From contig NZ_NESG01000006.1 in the NCBI RefSeq assembly GCF_002778275.1, forward strand, positions 124,001-188,000: a DNA stretch of 64,000 bases, written 5' to 3'. The translations under genes were made by a program, and so were the position numbers. The DNA comes from Limnohabitans sp. G3-2 (GTDB lineage Bacteria > Pseudomonadota > Gammaproteobacteria > Burkholderiales > Burkholderiaceae_C). Each line of letters starts with the position of its first letter. Position 1 is the stretch's first letter. Below the pieces are notes generated by a model. That model saw only the letters and a program-made list of their open reading frames with translations. It searched no databases and was not told the DNA's origin. This document shows positions 35,722-45,719 of the stretch, one piece after another.

Positions 35722-36627
35722 TCAGCGCAGCACGCCCAGCGCAAAGGGCAAACTGAGCATGCCCGAGAGCGTGGACAGCGTGACCAGCCCCGCCACATAG
35801 GGCCCGTTGTAGCCCATGCGGGCGGCCAGCACGTAGCAAGTCGACGCGGTGGGCAGTGCAGAAAAGGCCAGCAGTATGGTCGTTTGCATGGCGGTCAGCC
35901 CAAACAATTGCGACATGCCCAGCGCCATCAAGGGCAGCAGCAGGTGCTTGACCAAGAGCACGCTCACGGCCAACAGCTGGCCTTGGCGCAGGGTGCGCAG
36001 CTCCATGCCCGCACCCGCAGCCATCAGCCCCAAGGCCAGGGAAGCGGCGCCGATGCGGCTGACGCTGGGGTCCATCCAGGCCGGAATGCTCAAACCCATC
36101 AAGTTGAAGGCCAGTCCGGAACTGGTGGCGATGATCAAGGGGTTGCGGACCAGTTCGCGCAAAAAACCGGTGTTGGCATGGCGTGCCATGGGCCAAACGG
36201 CGCCGATGTTGAACAGGGGCACGCAAAACCCGATCAACACCGAAATCAGCAGCAAGCCCTCTGCGCCCGCCAAGCGCTCGGCCAGGGCCAGCGCGATGAA
36301 CGAATTGAAGCGAAAACCCACTTGGGCACTGGCCGCATGGTCCCGTTTGTCCAGCCGTTTGCCCAGAATCGGCCAGTAAGGCAAGCTGTAGGACAGGGCA
36401 ATGGCGCAGACCCCCAAACTCAGGCCAGCGCCAATGAGGTTGGACGTGGCAGCCAGATCGAGCGGGCTTTTGACGATGGACCGGAACAGCAGCACCGGGA
36501 ACAGGAACAGGTACACCAAACTGTCGACCTGTTGCCACACCGAGCGGTTCAGGGCGGTGTAGCGGCAAATCAGGTAGCCGCACAAAATCAGCGAAAAATC
36601 GGGGAAGAGGAGTTGGGCAAAGTTCAC
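35722..36627 (-). CDS. AEC-family (auxin efflux carrier-like) transporter
   Basis: A 301-residue membrane protein with about ten helices, fitting the AEC family whose bacterial members move small carboxylates such as malate or malonate. The GTG at 36627 ([19 protein letters not shown]) gives the usual N-terminus; an ATG 11 codons upstream is possible. It is convergent with queG. The substrate is unknown. Confidence 0.85.
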   Translation of the reverse strand: MNFAQLLFPDFSLILCGYLICRYTALNRSVWQQVDSLVYLFLFPVLLFRSIVKSPLDLAATSNLIGAGLSLGVCAIALSYSLPYWPILGKRLDKRDHAASAQVGFRFNSFIALALAERLAGAEGLLLISVLIGFCVPLFNIGAVWPMARHANTGFLRELVRNPLIIATSSGLAFNLMGLSIPAWMDPSVSRIGAASLALGLMAAGAGMELRTLRQGQLLAVSVLLVKHLLLPLMALGMSQLFGLTAMQTTILLAFSALPTASTCYVLAARMGYNGPYVAGLVTLSTLSGMLSLPFALGVLR

Positions 36628-36684
36628 CCTGGGAGCATAACGGCTGCAAGCCGCCGTCATGCCGGCCGCTTGTCACCCTGGGGC

Positions 36685-36754
36685 AAGGGGCTGGGGGCGA
36701 AGGGATGGTGGCGGGGGGCTGGTGGCGAAGGGCTGGTAGCGAAGGGCTGGTAGC
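36685..36754. repeat. 14-bp minisatellite, five units
   Basis: Five tandem 14-base units, the last two identical (GAAGGGCTGGTAGC) and the earlier ones differing by one to three bases. They sit upstream of the Bug-type binding-protein gene and the divergent AEC gene. The rest of this ~220-base intergenic stretch holds a pyrimidine-rich segment and an AGGAG ribosome-binding site. Confidence 0.85.
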
Positions 36755-36851
36755 GGGTAATGCCCGGATTTTTGACGGATTTGTGGGTTTGTCCTCTCTC
36801 AAGTCGCCCTTTTTTTTGCATATCATGGGCACACTTTTTAGGAGTTTTGAC

Positions 36852-37826
36852 ATGAAACGTCGCAGTTTGGTTTCGGCAGCCGGTTGGGCTGTCACCGTTT
36901 TGGCCAGTGGTTCGGCATGGGCACAGGCCTACCCCAACAAACCCATCAAATTGCAGGTGCCTTTTGCGCCTGGCGGCACCACCGACATCGTGGCCCGCGT
37001 GATCTCCGAGCCCCTGAGCAAGGCCTTGGGCCAAAACGTGATCGTCGAGAACAAAGCCGGTGGCGGTGGCGTGGTGGGTGCCACAGAAACCACGCGTGCG
37101 GCGCCGGATGGCTACAACCTGGGCATGGCCACGGTGTCGACCACGGCCGCCAACCCGGCCATCAACCCCAAGATCCCGTACAACGTCTTGACCGACTTCA
37201 CGCCCATCATCAACATTGCGGCCACGCCCAATGTGATCGCGGTGCACCCCAGCTTCCCGGCCAAAGATTACAAAGCCTTCCTGGCCGAGTTGAAGAAAAA
37301 CCCGGGCAAATATTCCTATTCCTCTTCGGGCACGGGGGGCATCGGCCATCTGCAAACCGAATTGTGGAAAAGCTTGGCGGGTGTCTTCATCACCCACATT
37401 CCTTACCGTGGTGCAGGCCCTGCCCTGAACGACACCGTCGCAGGCCAAGTGCCCATCATTTTCGACAACCTGCCTTCGGCCTTGCCATTTATCCAAACGG
37501 GCAAGCTGATCCCGATCGTGGTGGCGGCTCCCCAGCGGCTGCCCCAGTTGCCCAATGTCCCGACCTTCAAGGAAATCGGTTTGGAGCCTGTCAACCGCAT
37601 GGCTTACTACGGCATCTTGGGCCCCAAGAACCTGCCCAAAGAGGTGGTGGACAAGATCAGCGCGGGTGTGAAAAAAGCCCTGCAAGAGCCCGGTGTGACC
37701 AAACGCATCAACGACACGGGCTCTTTGGTCATCGCCAACACGCCCGAAGAGTTCAGCGCCCAGATCAAGGCCGAATTCGAGGTGTACAAGAAAGTGGTGG
37801 ACCAGCAAAAACTCAAGCTGGACTGA
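36852..37826 (+). CDS. Bug-family (TTT-type) solute-binding protein
   Basis: A 324-residue secreted protein with a signal peptide ([20 protein letters not shown], cleavage after AWA). The mature part starts [18 protein letters not shown], the hallmark of the Bug family (tripartite tricarboxylate transporter receptors, very numerous in Burkholderiales). The family binds carboxylates and related small molecules. No transporter genes are adjacent, as is common for orphan Bug proteins. An AGGAG ribosome-binding site precedes the ATG. Confidence 0.94.
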   Translation: MKRRSLVSAAGWAVTVLASGSAWAQAYPNKPIKLQVPFAPGGTTDIVARVISEPLSKALGQNVIVENKAGGGGVVGATETTRAAPDGYNLGMATVSTTAANPAINPKIPYNVLTDFTPIINIAATPNVIAVHPSFPAKDYKAFLAELKKNPGKYSYSSSGTGGIGHLQTELWKSLAGVFITHIPYRGAGPALNDTVAGQVPIIFDNLPSALPFIQTGKLIPIVVAAPQRLPQLPNVPTFKEIGLEPVNRMAYYGILGPKNLPKEVVDKISAGVKKALQEPGVTKRINDTGSLVIANTPEEFSAQIKAEFEVYKKVVDQQKLKLD

Positions 37827-37836
37827 TCCTTCGTCC

Positions 37837-38745
37837 ATGCACGAGGCCAGCCAGAACGCCATCGACCGCTTTGCCGAGGCCCTCTGGCTGGAGGACGGGC
37901 TGGCCGCCAACACCTTGGCGGCCTACCGCCTCGATTTGTCGCTTTACGCCACCTGGTTGTTTGTAACGCACAGGCTGGCGCTGGCGGCGAGCCAAGAACA
38001 CCACCTGCAGTCGTACTTTGCTGAGCGGCATGGGCAGACCAAGGCCACCTCGGCCAACCGCCGGCTCACGGTGTTCAAGCGTTTTTTCAGATGGGCCTTG
38101 CGCGAGCGCCTCATCCAAGCCGATCCCACTTTGCGCATGCTGGCCGCCAAACAGGCCCTGCGCGTGCCCAAAACCTTGAGCGAGGCACAGGTCGATGCGT
38201 TGTTGTCCGCGCCCGATGTCAGCACGCCTTTGGGTTTGCGTGACCGCGCCATGCTGGAGTTGATGTACGCCAGCGGACTGCGTGTGAGCGAGTTGGTGAG
38301 CCTCAAAACCTTGCACGTCTCGCTCCACGAAGGCGTGCTGCGCATCATGGGCAAAGGCAGCAAAGAGCGTTTGGTGCCTTTTGGCGAAGAAGCGCGCGAC
38401 TGGTTGCAGCGCTACATGGGCCAAGCCCGGTCGGCCATGCTGGGCCCACGCCAGACCGAAGACCTGTTTGTCACCACCAGTGGCACCACACCCGGCAGCG
38501 CCATGTCCCGCGTGATGTTTTGGAGCCTGGTCAAGCGCTACGCCATCGACGCTGGCATCACCGCCCCTTTGTCGCCCCACACCCTGCGCCACGCTTTTGC
38601 CACGCATTTGCTCAACCATGGGGCCGACTTGAGGGCGGTACAGATGCTGTTGGGGCATGCCGACATCTCCACCACCACCATTTACACCCATGTGGCCCGA
38701 GAGCGCCTGAAAACGCTGCACGCGCAGCACCACCCCAGAGGCTGA
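37837..38745 (+). CDS. xerD: Tyrosine recombinase XerD
   Basis: A 302-residue site-specific recombinase that resolves chromosome dimers at dif with XerC. The N-terminal SAM-like domain covers residues ~8-90. Catalytic residues are visible: Arg in ASGLRVSELV, Lys in GKGSKERLVPFG, HxxR in SPHTLRHAFATHLL, the second His in LLGHADISTT and the nucleophile Tyr in TIYTHV. The family-typical length and the absence of integrase context favour a housekeeping XerD. It directly abuts repeat array A. Confidence 0.93.
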   Translation: MHEASQNAIDRFAEALWLEDGLAANTLAAYRLDLSLYATWLFVTHRLALAASQEHHLQSYFAERHGQTKATSANRRLTVFKRFFRWALRERLIQADPTLRMLAAKQALRVPKTLSEAQVDALLSAPDVSTPLGLRDRAMLELMYASGLRVSELVSLKTLHVSLHEGVLRIMGKGSKERLVPFGEEARDWLQRYMGQARSAMLGPRQTEDLFVTTSGTTPGSAMSRVMFWSLVKRYAIDAGITAPLSPHTLRHAFATHLLNHGADLRAVQMLLGHADISTTTIYTHVARERLKTLHAQHHPRG

Positions 38746-38762
38746 TGCGTCTGCTTTCCATC

Positions 38763-39320
38763 TGGGAGGCCGCCCCTGTGGCCAAAGGATGGCTCAGTCT
38801 CAGCATGCATTCGCGAGCAGGGGCTCGCTCCCACATTGGAATGGGCCTGGGTATTTTGTGGGAGGCCGCCCCTGCGGCCGAAGGTGGGTTCACCTACAGG
38901 TTTCATTCGCGAGCAGGGGCTCGCTCCCACAAGGGGCACACTCCCTCAGGGGGTCATTTCCACAGGGGCTCATTCCCATAAGGGTTTCACTCCCAAAGTG
39001 GCCTGCTCCCACATTGGCATGGGCTTTGGTGTTGTGTGGGAGGCCGCCCCTGCGGCCGAAGGTGGGTTCACCTCCAGCTTTCATTCGCGAGCAGGGGCTC
39101 GCTCCCACAGAGGCACCCTCCCACAGTGGTTCACTCCAACAGAGGCCTGCTCCCACATTGGCATGGGCTTTGGTGTTGTGTGGGAGGCCGCCCCTGCGGC
39201 CGAATGTGGGTTCACCTACAGCTTTCATTCGCGAGCAGGGGCTCGCTCCCACAGAGGCACACTCCTACAGGGGCTCACTCCCACAAGAGATCGCTCACAA
39301 AGGGGTTCACTCCCACAGGC
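38763..39320. repeat. REP-like array A with 16-bp minisatellite edges
   Basis: Four units begin at 38763, 38859, 39037 and 39181 (spacings 96, 178 and 144). Each has a GGCCGC-type hairpin, about 20 bases of linker, and an inverted GCGAGC-type hairpin ending CTCGCTCCCA. In the second to fourth units the end of the right hairpin (CAGGGGCTCGCTCCCA) is followed by two to five drifted copies of the same 16-mer, at 38930-39010, 39108-39155 and 39252-39315. No gene is supported in this 585-base stretch; the open frames through it are repeat artefacts. Confidence 0.92.
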
Positions 39321-39330
39321 GCGGGTGTGC

Positions 39331-40107
39331 TCAGCTCAAAGCGGCCAACTCTGCTTCGTCAAAACCTGCCAGCCGCCGGGCGGCCATGTTGAAGGGCGGA
39401 CGCAGTTTGGGGGCCTCGTATTGGGCGATCAATTCGGCATAGGTGCTGACCGGCTCCAAGCCGCGTTGTTCGCACACATGGCGGTACCAGCGGTTGCCAG
39501 CAGCCACGTGGCCAATTTCGTCTTGCAAAATGATGTCCAGGATTTCACCCGCTCTGTGGTCGCCCACACTGACCAGTTTGTTTTTCACGCCCGGTGAGGC
39601 GTCCAGGCCCCGCGCTTCCATGGTGCGCGGCACGATGCCGATGCGGGCCAGAATGTCGTTCTGGGTGCGCTCGGCCATGTCCCACAAGGTGTTGTGGGCA
39701 GGAAAGTCACCGTAGTCAAAGCCCAGGCTCAGCAGGTGTTGGCGCAGCAGGCCAAAGTGCTTGGCCTCCTCTTGGGCAATGCGCACCCAATCCGTGTAAA
39801 AAGCCTCGGGCATGCCCGCAAAGCGCCACACCACGTCGAGTGCCAGGTCGATGGCGTTGAGCTCGATGTGCGCGATCGAGTGCACCAGCATGGCCCGGCC
39901 CTCGGGCGTGGCCATGGATTTGGCTTTGAGCTGGGTGTGCGGCACCAGCAGCGGGCGTGCTGCACGGCCCGGGCCTGCAGAAGGGGCGCTCAGGTTCTCG
40001 AGCGCGCCCACGGGCAAGCTCAGGTCCAGGGCCAATGTGGCCTGGGCTTTCAGGTTCGGGTCGGTTTGCGCCCAGGGGATCAGGGCGGCGGAGCGCAAGG
40101 TGTGCAT
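39331..40107 (-). CDS. DUF455 family ferritin-like protein
   Basis: A 258-residue protein with helical, ferritin-like character. Paired acidic/His motifs typical of di-iron four-helix proteins appear as [26 protein letters not shown] and [12 protein letters not shown]. The family is related in fold to the tRNA hydroxylase MiaE, but the reaction is unknown. An ATG at 40167 would add 20 residues. The start at 40107 is preferred because the only visible minus-strand -10 (40158-40153) lies downstream of 40167. It is transcribed divergently from the carbonic-anhydrase-like gene. Confidence 0.86.
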   Translation of the reverse strand: MHTLRSAALIPWAQTDPNLKAQATLALDLSLPVGALENLSAPSAGPGRAARPLLVPHTQLKAKSMATPEGRAMLVHSIAHIELNAIDLALDVVWRFAGMPEAFYTDWVRIAQEEAKHFGLLRQHLLSLGFDYGDFPAHNTLWDMAERTQNDILARIGIVPRTMEARGLDASPGVKNKLVSVGDHRAGEILDIILQDEIGHVAAGNRWYRHVCEQRGLEPVSTYAELIAQYEAPKLRPPFNMAARRLAGFDEAELAALS

Positions 40108-40146
40108 GGCGATCACTGGCTGCGCCCACAGCAGGGGGTGGGCATC

Positions 40147-40160
40147 CCTACAATTGTAGG
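40147..40160. promoter_or_regulatory. Palindrome supplying TACAAT -10 boxes to both strands
   Basis: The perfect 14-base palindrome CCTACAATTGTAGG holds TACAAT on the plus strand (40149-40154) and on the minus strand (40158-40153). It lies between the divergent DUF455 and gamma-carbonic-anhydrase genes, so one palindrome may serve as the overlapping -10 of both, or as an operator. Confidence 0.5.
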
Positions 40161-40193
40161 TTTTCAAGAAAACCCAACCGACAGGAGACCGCC

Positions 40194-40718
40194 ATGGCCA
40201 TTTACCAATTGGATGATCAAACCCCCGATGTGGCCGACAGTGCCTGGGTGGCCGAGAACGCGCAGGTCATGGGCGCGGTCAAGATCTCGGCCGATGCCAG
40301 CATCTGGTTTGGCGTGACGGTGCGTGGTGACACCGAGACGATTGAGATCGGTGAGGGCAGCAACATCCAGGACGGCAGCGTCATGCACGCCGACCACGGC
40401 AAGCCAATCAAGGTCGGCAAACATGTGACGGTGGGCCACATGGTCATGCTGCACGGCTGCACCATCGGTGACGAGTCGCTGATCGGCATTGGCGCGGTGG
40501 TGCTCAATGGTGCCAAAATTGGCAAAAACTGCCTGGTGGGAGCGGGTTCGCTGGTGACCGAGGGCAAGGAATTTCCCGATGGCTCGATGATCATGGGCAC
40601 CCCTGCCAAGGTGGTGCGCGCCTTGACCCCCGAGCAGATTGAGGGCCTGCGCCAAAGCGCCCAGCATTACGTCGAGAACGCCCGTCGTTTCAAAACAGGC
40701 TTGAAAGCCATTTCCTGA
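40194..40718 (+). CDS. Gamma-carbonic anhydrase family protein (YrdA-like)
   Basis: A 174-residue left-handed beta-helix (hexapeptide repeat) protein. The metal-binding histidines are visible in VMHADHG and [11 protein letters not shown]. The repeated (I/V)GxGxx-type turns and C-terminal helix complete the fold. Some family members are true zinc/iron carbonic anhydrases and others have no proven activity. An AGGAGA ribosome-binding site stands before the ATG. It probably has its own promoter, shared back-to-back with the DUF455 gene. Confidence 0.92.
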   Translation: MAIYQLDDQTPDVADSAWVAENAQVMGAVKISADASIWFGVTVRGDTETIEIGEGSNIQDGSVMHADHGKPIKVGKHVTVGHMVMLHGCTIGDESLIGIGAVVLNGAKIGKNCLVGAGSLVTEGKEFPDGSMIMGTPAKVVRALTPEQIEGLRQSAQHYVENARRFKTGLKAIS

Positions 40719-40798
40719 ATGCGTTGTGGACCCTTTGTGGGTCCGCCGCGAACGTTTTAACCACCGAGGATCGGCCCTGTGGGGCTGTTGATTGAACT

Positions 40799-41785
40799 TT
40801 GTCCGAACTCCATAAATTCATTTTCGAAGGCCTGCCGGTGCGCGGCATGTTGGTGCGTCTGACCGATGCCTGGCAAGACATTCTGGCGCGCCGCGCTGCC
40901 AACTCCGAGACGGGCGCTTACCCTGCACCTGTGCGCCAGTTGCTCGGAGAGATGGCCGCAGCGGGCGTCTTGATGCAGGGCAACATCAAGTTCAATGGCG
41001 CTTTGGTGCTGCAGATTTTTGGGGATGGTCCGGTCAAGTTGGGTGTGGTCGAAGTCCAGCCCGACTTGAGCTTGCGGGCCACCTGCACCCAAGTGGGCGA
41101 GGTGGCCGACAACGCCACCCTGAGCCAGATGGTCAACGTGAACAACGAAGGGCGTTGCGCCATCACCCTGGACCCGCAAGACCGTTTGCCCGGCCAGCAG
41201 CCTTACCAAGGCGTGGTGCCGCTGTTTGGCGATCGGGGCGAAAAACTGGAAAACATCAGCGAGGTGTTGGAGCACTACATGTTGCAGTCCGAGCAACTCG
41301 ACACCGTGTTGGTGCTGGCGGCCGACGACAAAGTGGCGGCGGGCTTGCTGATCCAGCGCCTGCCCATCGAAGGCGAGGGCAATCTGGCCGGTCAAACCGA
41401 TTCATTCCTGCGCGAGTCGGTGCTGGGCCAGAGCGAAGATTTCAGCCGCATCTCGATCTTGACCAAGAGCCTCAAGCGCGAAGAGTTGTTGGGCTTGGAC
41501 GCCGAAACCATCTTGCACCGTTTGTATTGGGAGGAGCCCCTCGCGCGGTTCGAGCCCTTCATCGGCGAGACTGGCCCGCGTTTTGCCTGCCGGTGCAACC
41601 GCGAGCGCGTGGGCAACATGATCCGCAGCCTCGGCACCGAAGAGGTGGAGGGCATCATCGCCGAACAAGGTCAGGTGGAAGTGGGCTGCGACTTTTGCGG
41701 TGCGCAATACCGTTTTGACCCGGTGGACGCGGCGGGCCTGTTCACAGGTTTGCCCGCTGACGTGCCCGGCGGCTCGGTCCACTGA
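40799..41785 (+). CDS. hslO: Redox-regulated chaperone Hsp33
   Basis: A 328-residue holdase activated by oxidation. The zinc-binding cysteines form CRC and, about 32 residues later, CDFC (CxC...CxxC), as required. The N-terminus reads SELHKFIFEGLPVRGMLVRL from a TTG at 40799; no ATG gives a full-length protein, so TTG is the likely start and may keep expression low. The 80-base upstream gap has a GGACCC/GGGTCC hairpin at 40728-40744 without a T tract. The gene ends one base before array B. Confidence 0.93.
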   Translation: MSELHKFIFEGLPVRGMLVRLTDAWQDILARRAANSETGAYPAPVRQLLGEMAAAGVLMQGNIKFNGALVLQIFGDGPVKLGVVEVQPDLSLRATCTQVGEVADNATLSQMVNVNNEGRCAITLDPQDRLPGQQPYQGVVPLFGDRGEKLENISEVLEHYMLQSEQLDTVLVLAADDKVAAGLLIQRLPIEGEGNLAGQTDSFLRESVLGQSEDFSRISILTKSLKREELLGLDAETILHRLYWEEPLARFEPFIGETGPRFACRCNRERVGNMIRSLGTEEVEGIIAEQGQVEVGCDFCGAQYRFDPVDAAGLFTGLPADVPGGSVH

Positions 41786-42553
41786 ATTCTGGTGGGAGCG
41801 AGCCCCTGCTCGCGAATGATCGCTCGGGTGCGACAAAGATTCGGCCGCAGGGGCGGCCTCCCACAAGGGGAGCCGCTGAGCGTCAACCGAATTCTGGTGG
41901 GAGCGAGCCCCTGCTCGCGAATGATCGCTCGGGTGCGACAAAGATTCGGCCGCAGGGGCGGCCTCCCACAAGGAGCGCCGCTCAGCGTCAACCAAATGCT
42001 TGTGGGAGCGAGCCCCTGCTCGTGAATGATCGCTCGGGTGCGACAAAGATTCGGCCGCAGGGGCGGCCTCCCACAAGGGGAGCCGCTCAGCGTCAACCGA
42101 ATGCTTGTGGGAGCGAGCCCCTGCTCGTGAATGATCGCTCGGGTGCGACAAAGATTCGGCCGCAGGGGCGGCCTCCCACAAGGGGAGCCGCTCAGCGTCA
42201 ACCGAATGCTTGTGGGAGCGAGCCCCTGCTCGCGAATGATCGCTCGGGTGCGACAAAGATTCGGCCGCAGGGGCGGCCTCCCACAAGGCGAGTCGCGCAG
42301 CGTCCACCGAATTCTTGTGGGAGCGAGCCCCTGCTCGCGAAGGATCGCGCTGCCGCAGCAGAGATTCGGCCGCAGGGGCGGCCTCCCACCAGGCGAGTCG
42401 CTCAGCGTCCACCGAATTCTGGTGGGAGCGAGCCCCTGCTCGCGAATGATCGCTCGGGTGCGACAAAGATTCGGCCGCAGGGGCGGCCTCCCACAAGGAG
42501 AGTCGTGGAGCGTCCACCGAATTCTGGTGGGAGCGAGCCCCTGCTCGCGAAGG
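41786..42553. repeat. REP-like tandem array B, exact 105-bp period
   Basis: Seven full units and a final half unit start at 41792, 41897, 42002, 42107, 42212, 42317, 42422 and 42527, always 105 bases apart. Each unit has a GCGAGC-CCCT-GCTCGC hairpin, a ~22-base linker, the inverse GGCCGC-AGGG-GCGGCC hairpin and a ~32-base unique linker holding GCGTC(A/C)ACCGAAT. Units are nearly identical; the sixth has a diverged inner linker. The array fills the whole 774-base gap between hslO and the NadR-like gene, with no supported gene inside. Confidence 0.95.
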
Positions 42554-42559
42554 ATGGCG

Positions 42560-43228
42560 TCAGGTGGGGCGCTTGGCCAGCAGCCTGGTGAACAGTTGGT
42601 GTTCACAGACCGGGTCGCTGCACGCGTTGCATTGCCACACGGTGCGCCCCTCGTTGATGGCGAACTGGGCATTTTCCCTGGTCATGCGGGCTGCGTCGTC
42701 TTCGCCAGGCTGCCCCAGAGCCAGCAGGGCGTTGTTCAGCCGCTGCTGGCCTTGCCCGTAGACCACCCGGTAGGCAATGCCTGCACGCTCGAGCGCACGT
42801 CGCACCAGGGTGTCGACCGGGCCACGCACCTGCGGGCCGTCCCGTTGCCAGCCATCGGCCACCCAAGGCAAATCGAGGCCGGTCACCAAAGTCTTGTCGA
42901 AAAGCGCTTGGTGCGCCAATGCCATGGCGTAGAGACTTTCATCGCCAAACAAGAGGTGGCTGTAGACCGCTGTCATGAGGGGCGTGGTGTCTGAAATCAC
43001 CACGCCTTGCCGGATGCGCATCACCGCTTGGGCCTGGGCCTGGGCAATGTCACTTTGTTCGTGGGCCAGCGGCGTTCGGCCTTCACGCGCACACCAGTGG
43101 CGCAACACCTCCTCGACCGCATGGACGGTGTGCCCACGCGAACGCATCACACCTGCCAAGGCCTGGGTCAAGCCAGATTTTCCGGTGCTCTCTGCGCCCA
43201 GAATGGCGATGCGCTCAATCGGGCTCAT
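42560..43228 (-). CDS. NadR-like P-loop kinase (probable nicotinamide riboside kinase)
   Basis: A 222-residue ATPase with P-loop GAESTGKSGLTQAL at residues ~10-23 and DTTPLMTAVYS downstream, as in the kinase domain of NadR (AAA_28 group). It overlaps pnuC by four bases, so the pair probably imports and phosphorylates nicotinamide riboside for NAD salvage. The adenylyltransferase and DNA-binding parts of full NadR are absent. The C-terminus has a cysteine cluster (CNACSDPVCEH) that may bind metal and is unusual for the group. The stop lies seven bases from array B. Confidence 0.82.
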   Translation of the reverse strand: MSPIERIAILGAESTGKSGLTQALAGVMRSRGHTVHAVEEVLRHWCAREGRTPLAHEQSDIAQAQAQAVMRIRQGVVISDTTPLMTAVYSHLLFGDESLYAMALAHQALFDKTLVTGLDLPWVADGWQRDGPQVRGPVDTLVRRALERAGIAYRVVYGQGQQRLNNALLALGQPGEDDAARMTRENAQFAINEGRTVWQCNACSDPVCEHQLFTRLLAKRPT

Positions 43229-43809
43229 GCGAGCGATTCAGCCGCTTCGAGGGCCAGGCTTCGTCGCCAGGACCGCCAACCCCAAAGGCTCATGGCGGTG
43301 AACAGGGCGTACAAAACGCAGGTCAACCACAGGCCTTTGTGGGCAAACAAGGCCACGCTGATGGCATTGACCACCACCCAGACCAGCCAGTTTTCAAGGT
43401 ATTTGCGCCCCAACAGGACTTGCCCGACCAAACTCAGGGCTGTGGGCAGTGCATCCCACCAGGCCACATCGCTGTCGGTGAAGCGTTGCAGCAGCACAGC
43501 CAGTGCAGGCCAAAGCGCGGCGCTGCAGACCAGCACCACCCCCCAGCCGCGCCAAGACAGGCGTTGAACAGCGATGGCCGCTTGGGCGTCATCTGTTCTG
43601 CGAAGCCACTGCCACCAACCCCACAGGGAAATGGCCACAAAAACCAGTTGCAGGCCCGCCTCGCCGTACAGCAAGCTGTCCTTGAACACAAAGAAATACA
43701 GAATGGCGCTGGCGATGGACAGTGGCCAGCCCCAATGCCACTGCTGGATGTTGCAAACCACCATGGCCAGGCCGAGGACAAAACCTGCGATCTCGACCGG
43801 GGACATCAT
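43225..43809 (-). CDS. pnuC: Nicotinamide riboside transporter PnuC
   Basis: A 194-residue membrane protein with about seven helices. The conserved NIQQWHWGWPLSIASAILYFFVF and LWGWWQWLRR segments match PnuC, a facilitative carrier whose substrate is trapped by a cytoplasmic kinase. That kinase is the overlapping downstream gene. It also overlaps ftsB by four bases. Confidence 0.92.
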   Translation of the reverse strand: MMSPVEIAGFVLGLAMVVCNIQQWHWGWPLSIASAILYFFVFKDSLLYGEAGLQLVFVAISLWGWWQWLRRTDDAQAAIAVQRLSWRGWGVVLVCSAALWPALAVLLQRFTDSDVAWWDALPTALSLVGQVLLGRKYLENWLVWVVVNAISVALFAHKGLWLTCVLYALFTAMSLWGWRSWRRSLALEAAESLA

Positions 43810-44081
43810 TTGGCGATTTGAACGAAGATCTCGTTGGGTTTGACCATGCCCAGCTCATGCCTTGCACGTTCCTCGACCATGTTCAGGCCTTCCTTGAGGT
43901 CATTGACCTCGGCGCTGAGTTGGTCAATTTTGCGGTGGGCTTTTTCGTTCTCGGCCTTTTGCTCTTGCAAAGACCGCTCGAGCTCGGCAACGGTGGACAC
44001 GCCGCCTTTGCCCAACCAAAGTTGGGCTTGGACGATCACCAGCAAGGCGACCAACACGATCGGAACGAGGCGGTTGCCCAT
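43806..44081 (-). CDS. ftsB: Cell division protein FtsB
   Basis: A 91-residue bitopic protein: a short cytoplasmic start, one membrane helix (LVPIVLVALLVIVQAQLWLG) and a periplasmic coiled coil with heptads (LERSLQEQKAENEKAHRKI). It forms the FtsQBL complex at the divisome. Its place 12 bases after eno is the standard proteobacterial eno-ftsB order. Confidence 0.93.
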   Translation of the reverse strand: MGNRLVPIVLVALLVIVQAQLWLGKGGVSTVAELERSLQEQKAENEKAHRKIDQLSAEVNDLKEGLNMVEERARHELGMVKPNEIFVQIAK

Positions 44082-44093
44082 GGCTGTGCCGGC

Positions 44094-45392
<1,299 letters not shown>

Positions 45393-45431
45393 TCAAATTG
45401 AAAAATAAAAACCGGTTGGGGGTCCAAGGCG

Positions 45432-45719
45432 TCAAACACCTTCGACCACGACCATGCGCATGATGGCCGCACCTGCACGGGCCTCACGGGCTTTGAGGTA
45501 CTCGGGCACTTCATAAAAGGCCTTGGCGGCTTCAAAGGTCGGAAATTTCAAAATCACGATGCGCTCGGGCGACCAGTCGCCCTCCAGCACTTCGACTTTT
45601 CCGCCACGCACGCAGACTTCAGCGCCCGTGGATTGCATGGCGGCGGTGGACCACTTTTTGTACTCTTCGTACTGGGTGGGGTTGGTCACTTGGACGTTGG
45701 CGATGATATAGCCGCTCAT
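45432..45719 (-). CDS. DUF1330 family protein
   Basis: A 95-residue protein of the dimeric alpha/beta-barrel (ferredoxin-like) type. The family pattern [21 protein letters not shown] and [22 protein letters not shown] is clear. The start overlaps the kdsA stop (ATGA), so it is co-transcribed. The biochemical role of DUF1330 is unknown. Confidence 0.9.
   Translation of the reverse strand: MSGYIIANVQVTNPTQYEEYKKWSTAAMQSTGAEVCVRGGKVEVLEGDWSPERIVILKFPTFEAAKAFYEVPEYLKAREARAGAAIMRMVVVEGV

Noticed and set aside
37837-38745. XerD-like gene as a phage or island integrase
   Set aside because: Length and motifs fit housekeeping XerD, and no att site, tRNA gene or phage genes are adjacent.
38789-39597. 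Open frames through array A
   Set aside because: They are translations of palindromes and minisatellite and extend antisense into the DUF455 gene.
40728-40744. GGACCC/GGGTCC hairpin before hslO as a terminator
   Set aside because: Only six base pairs and no T tract; function unclear.
41786-42553. CRISPR array
   Set aside because: Repeats are regular, but the spacers are also repeated and no cas gene is in the window.
41402-42994. Long open frames through array B on both strands (35-residue protein repeats)
   Set aside because: The period of 105 is divisible by three and the repeats lack stops, so frames stay open by chance. They run antisense into hslO or the NadR-like gene and have no start signals or homology.
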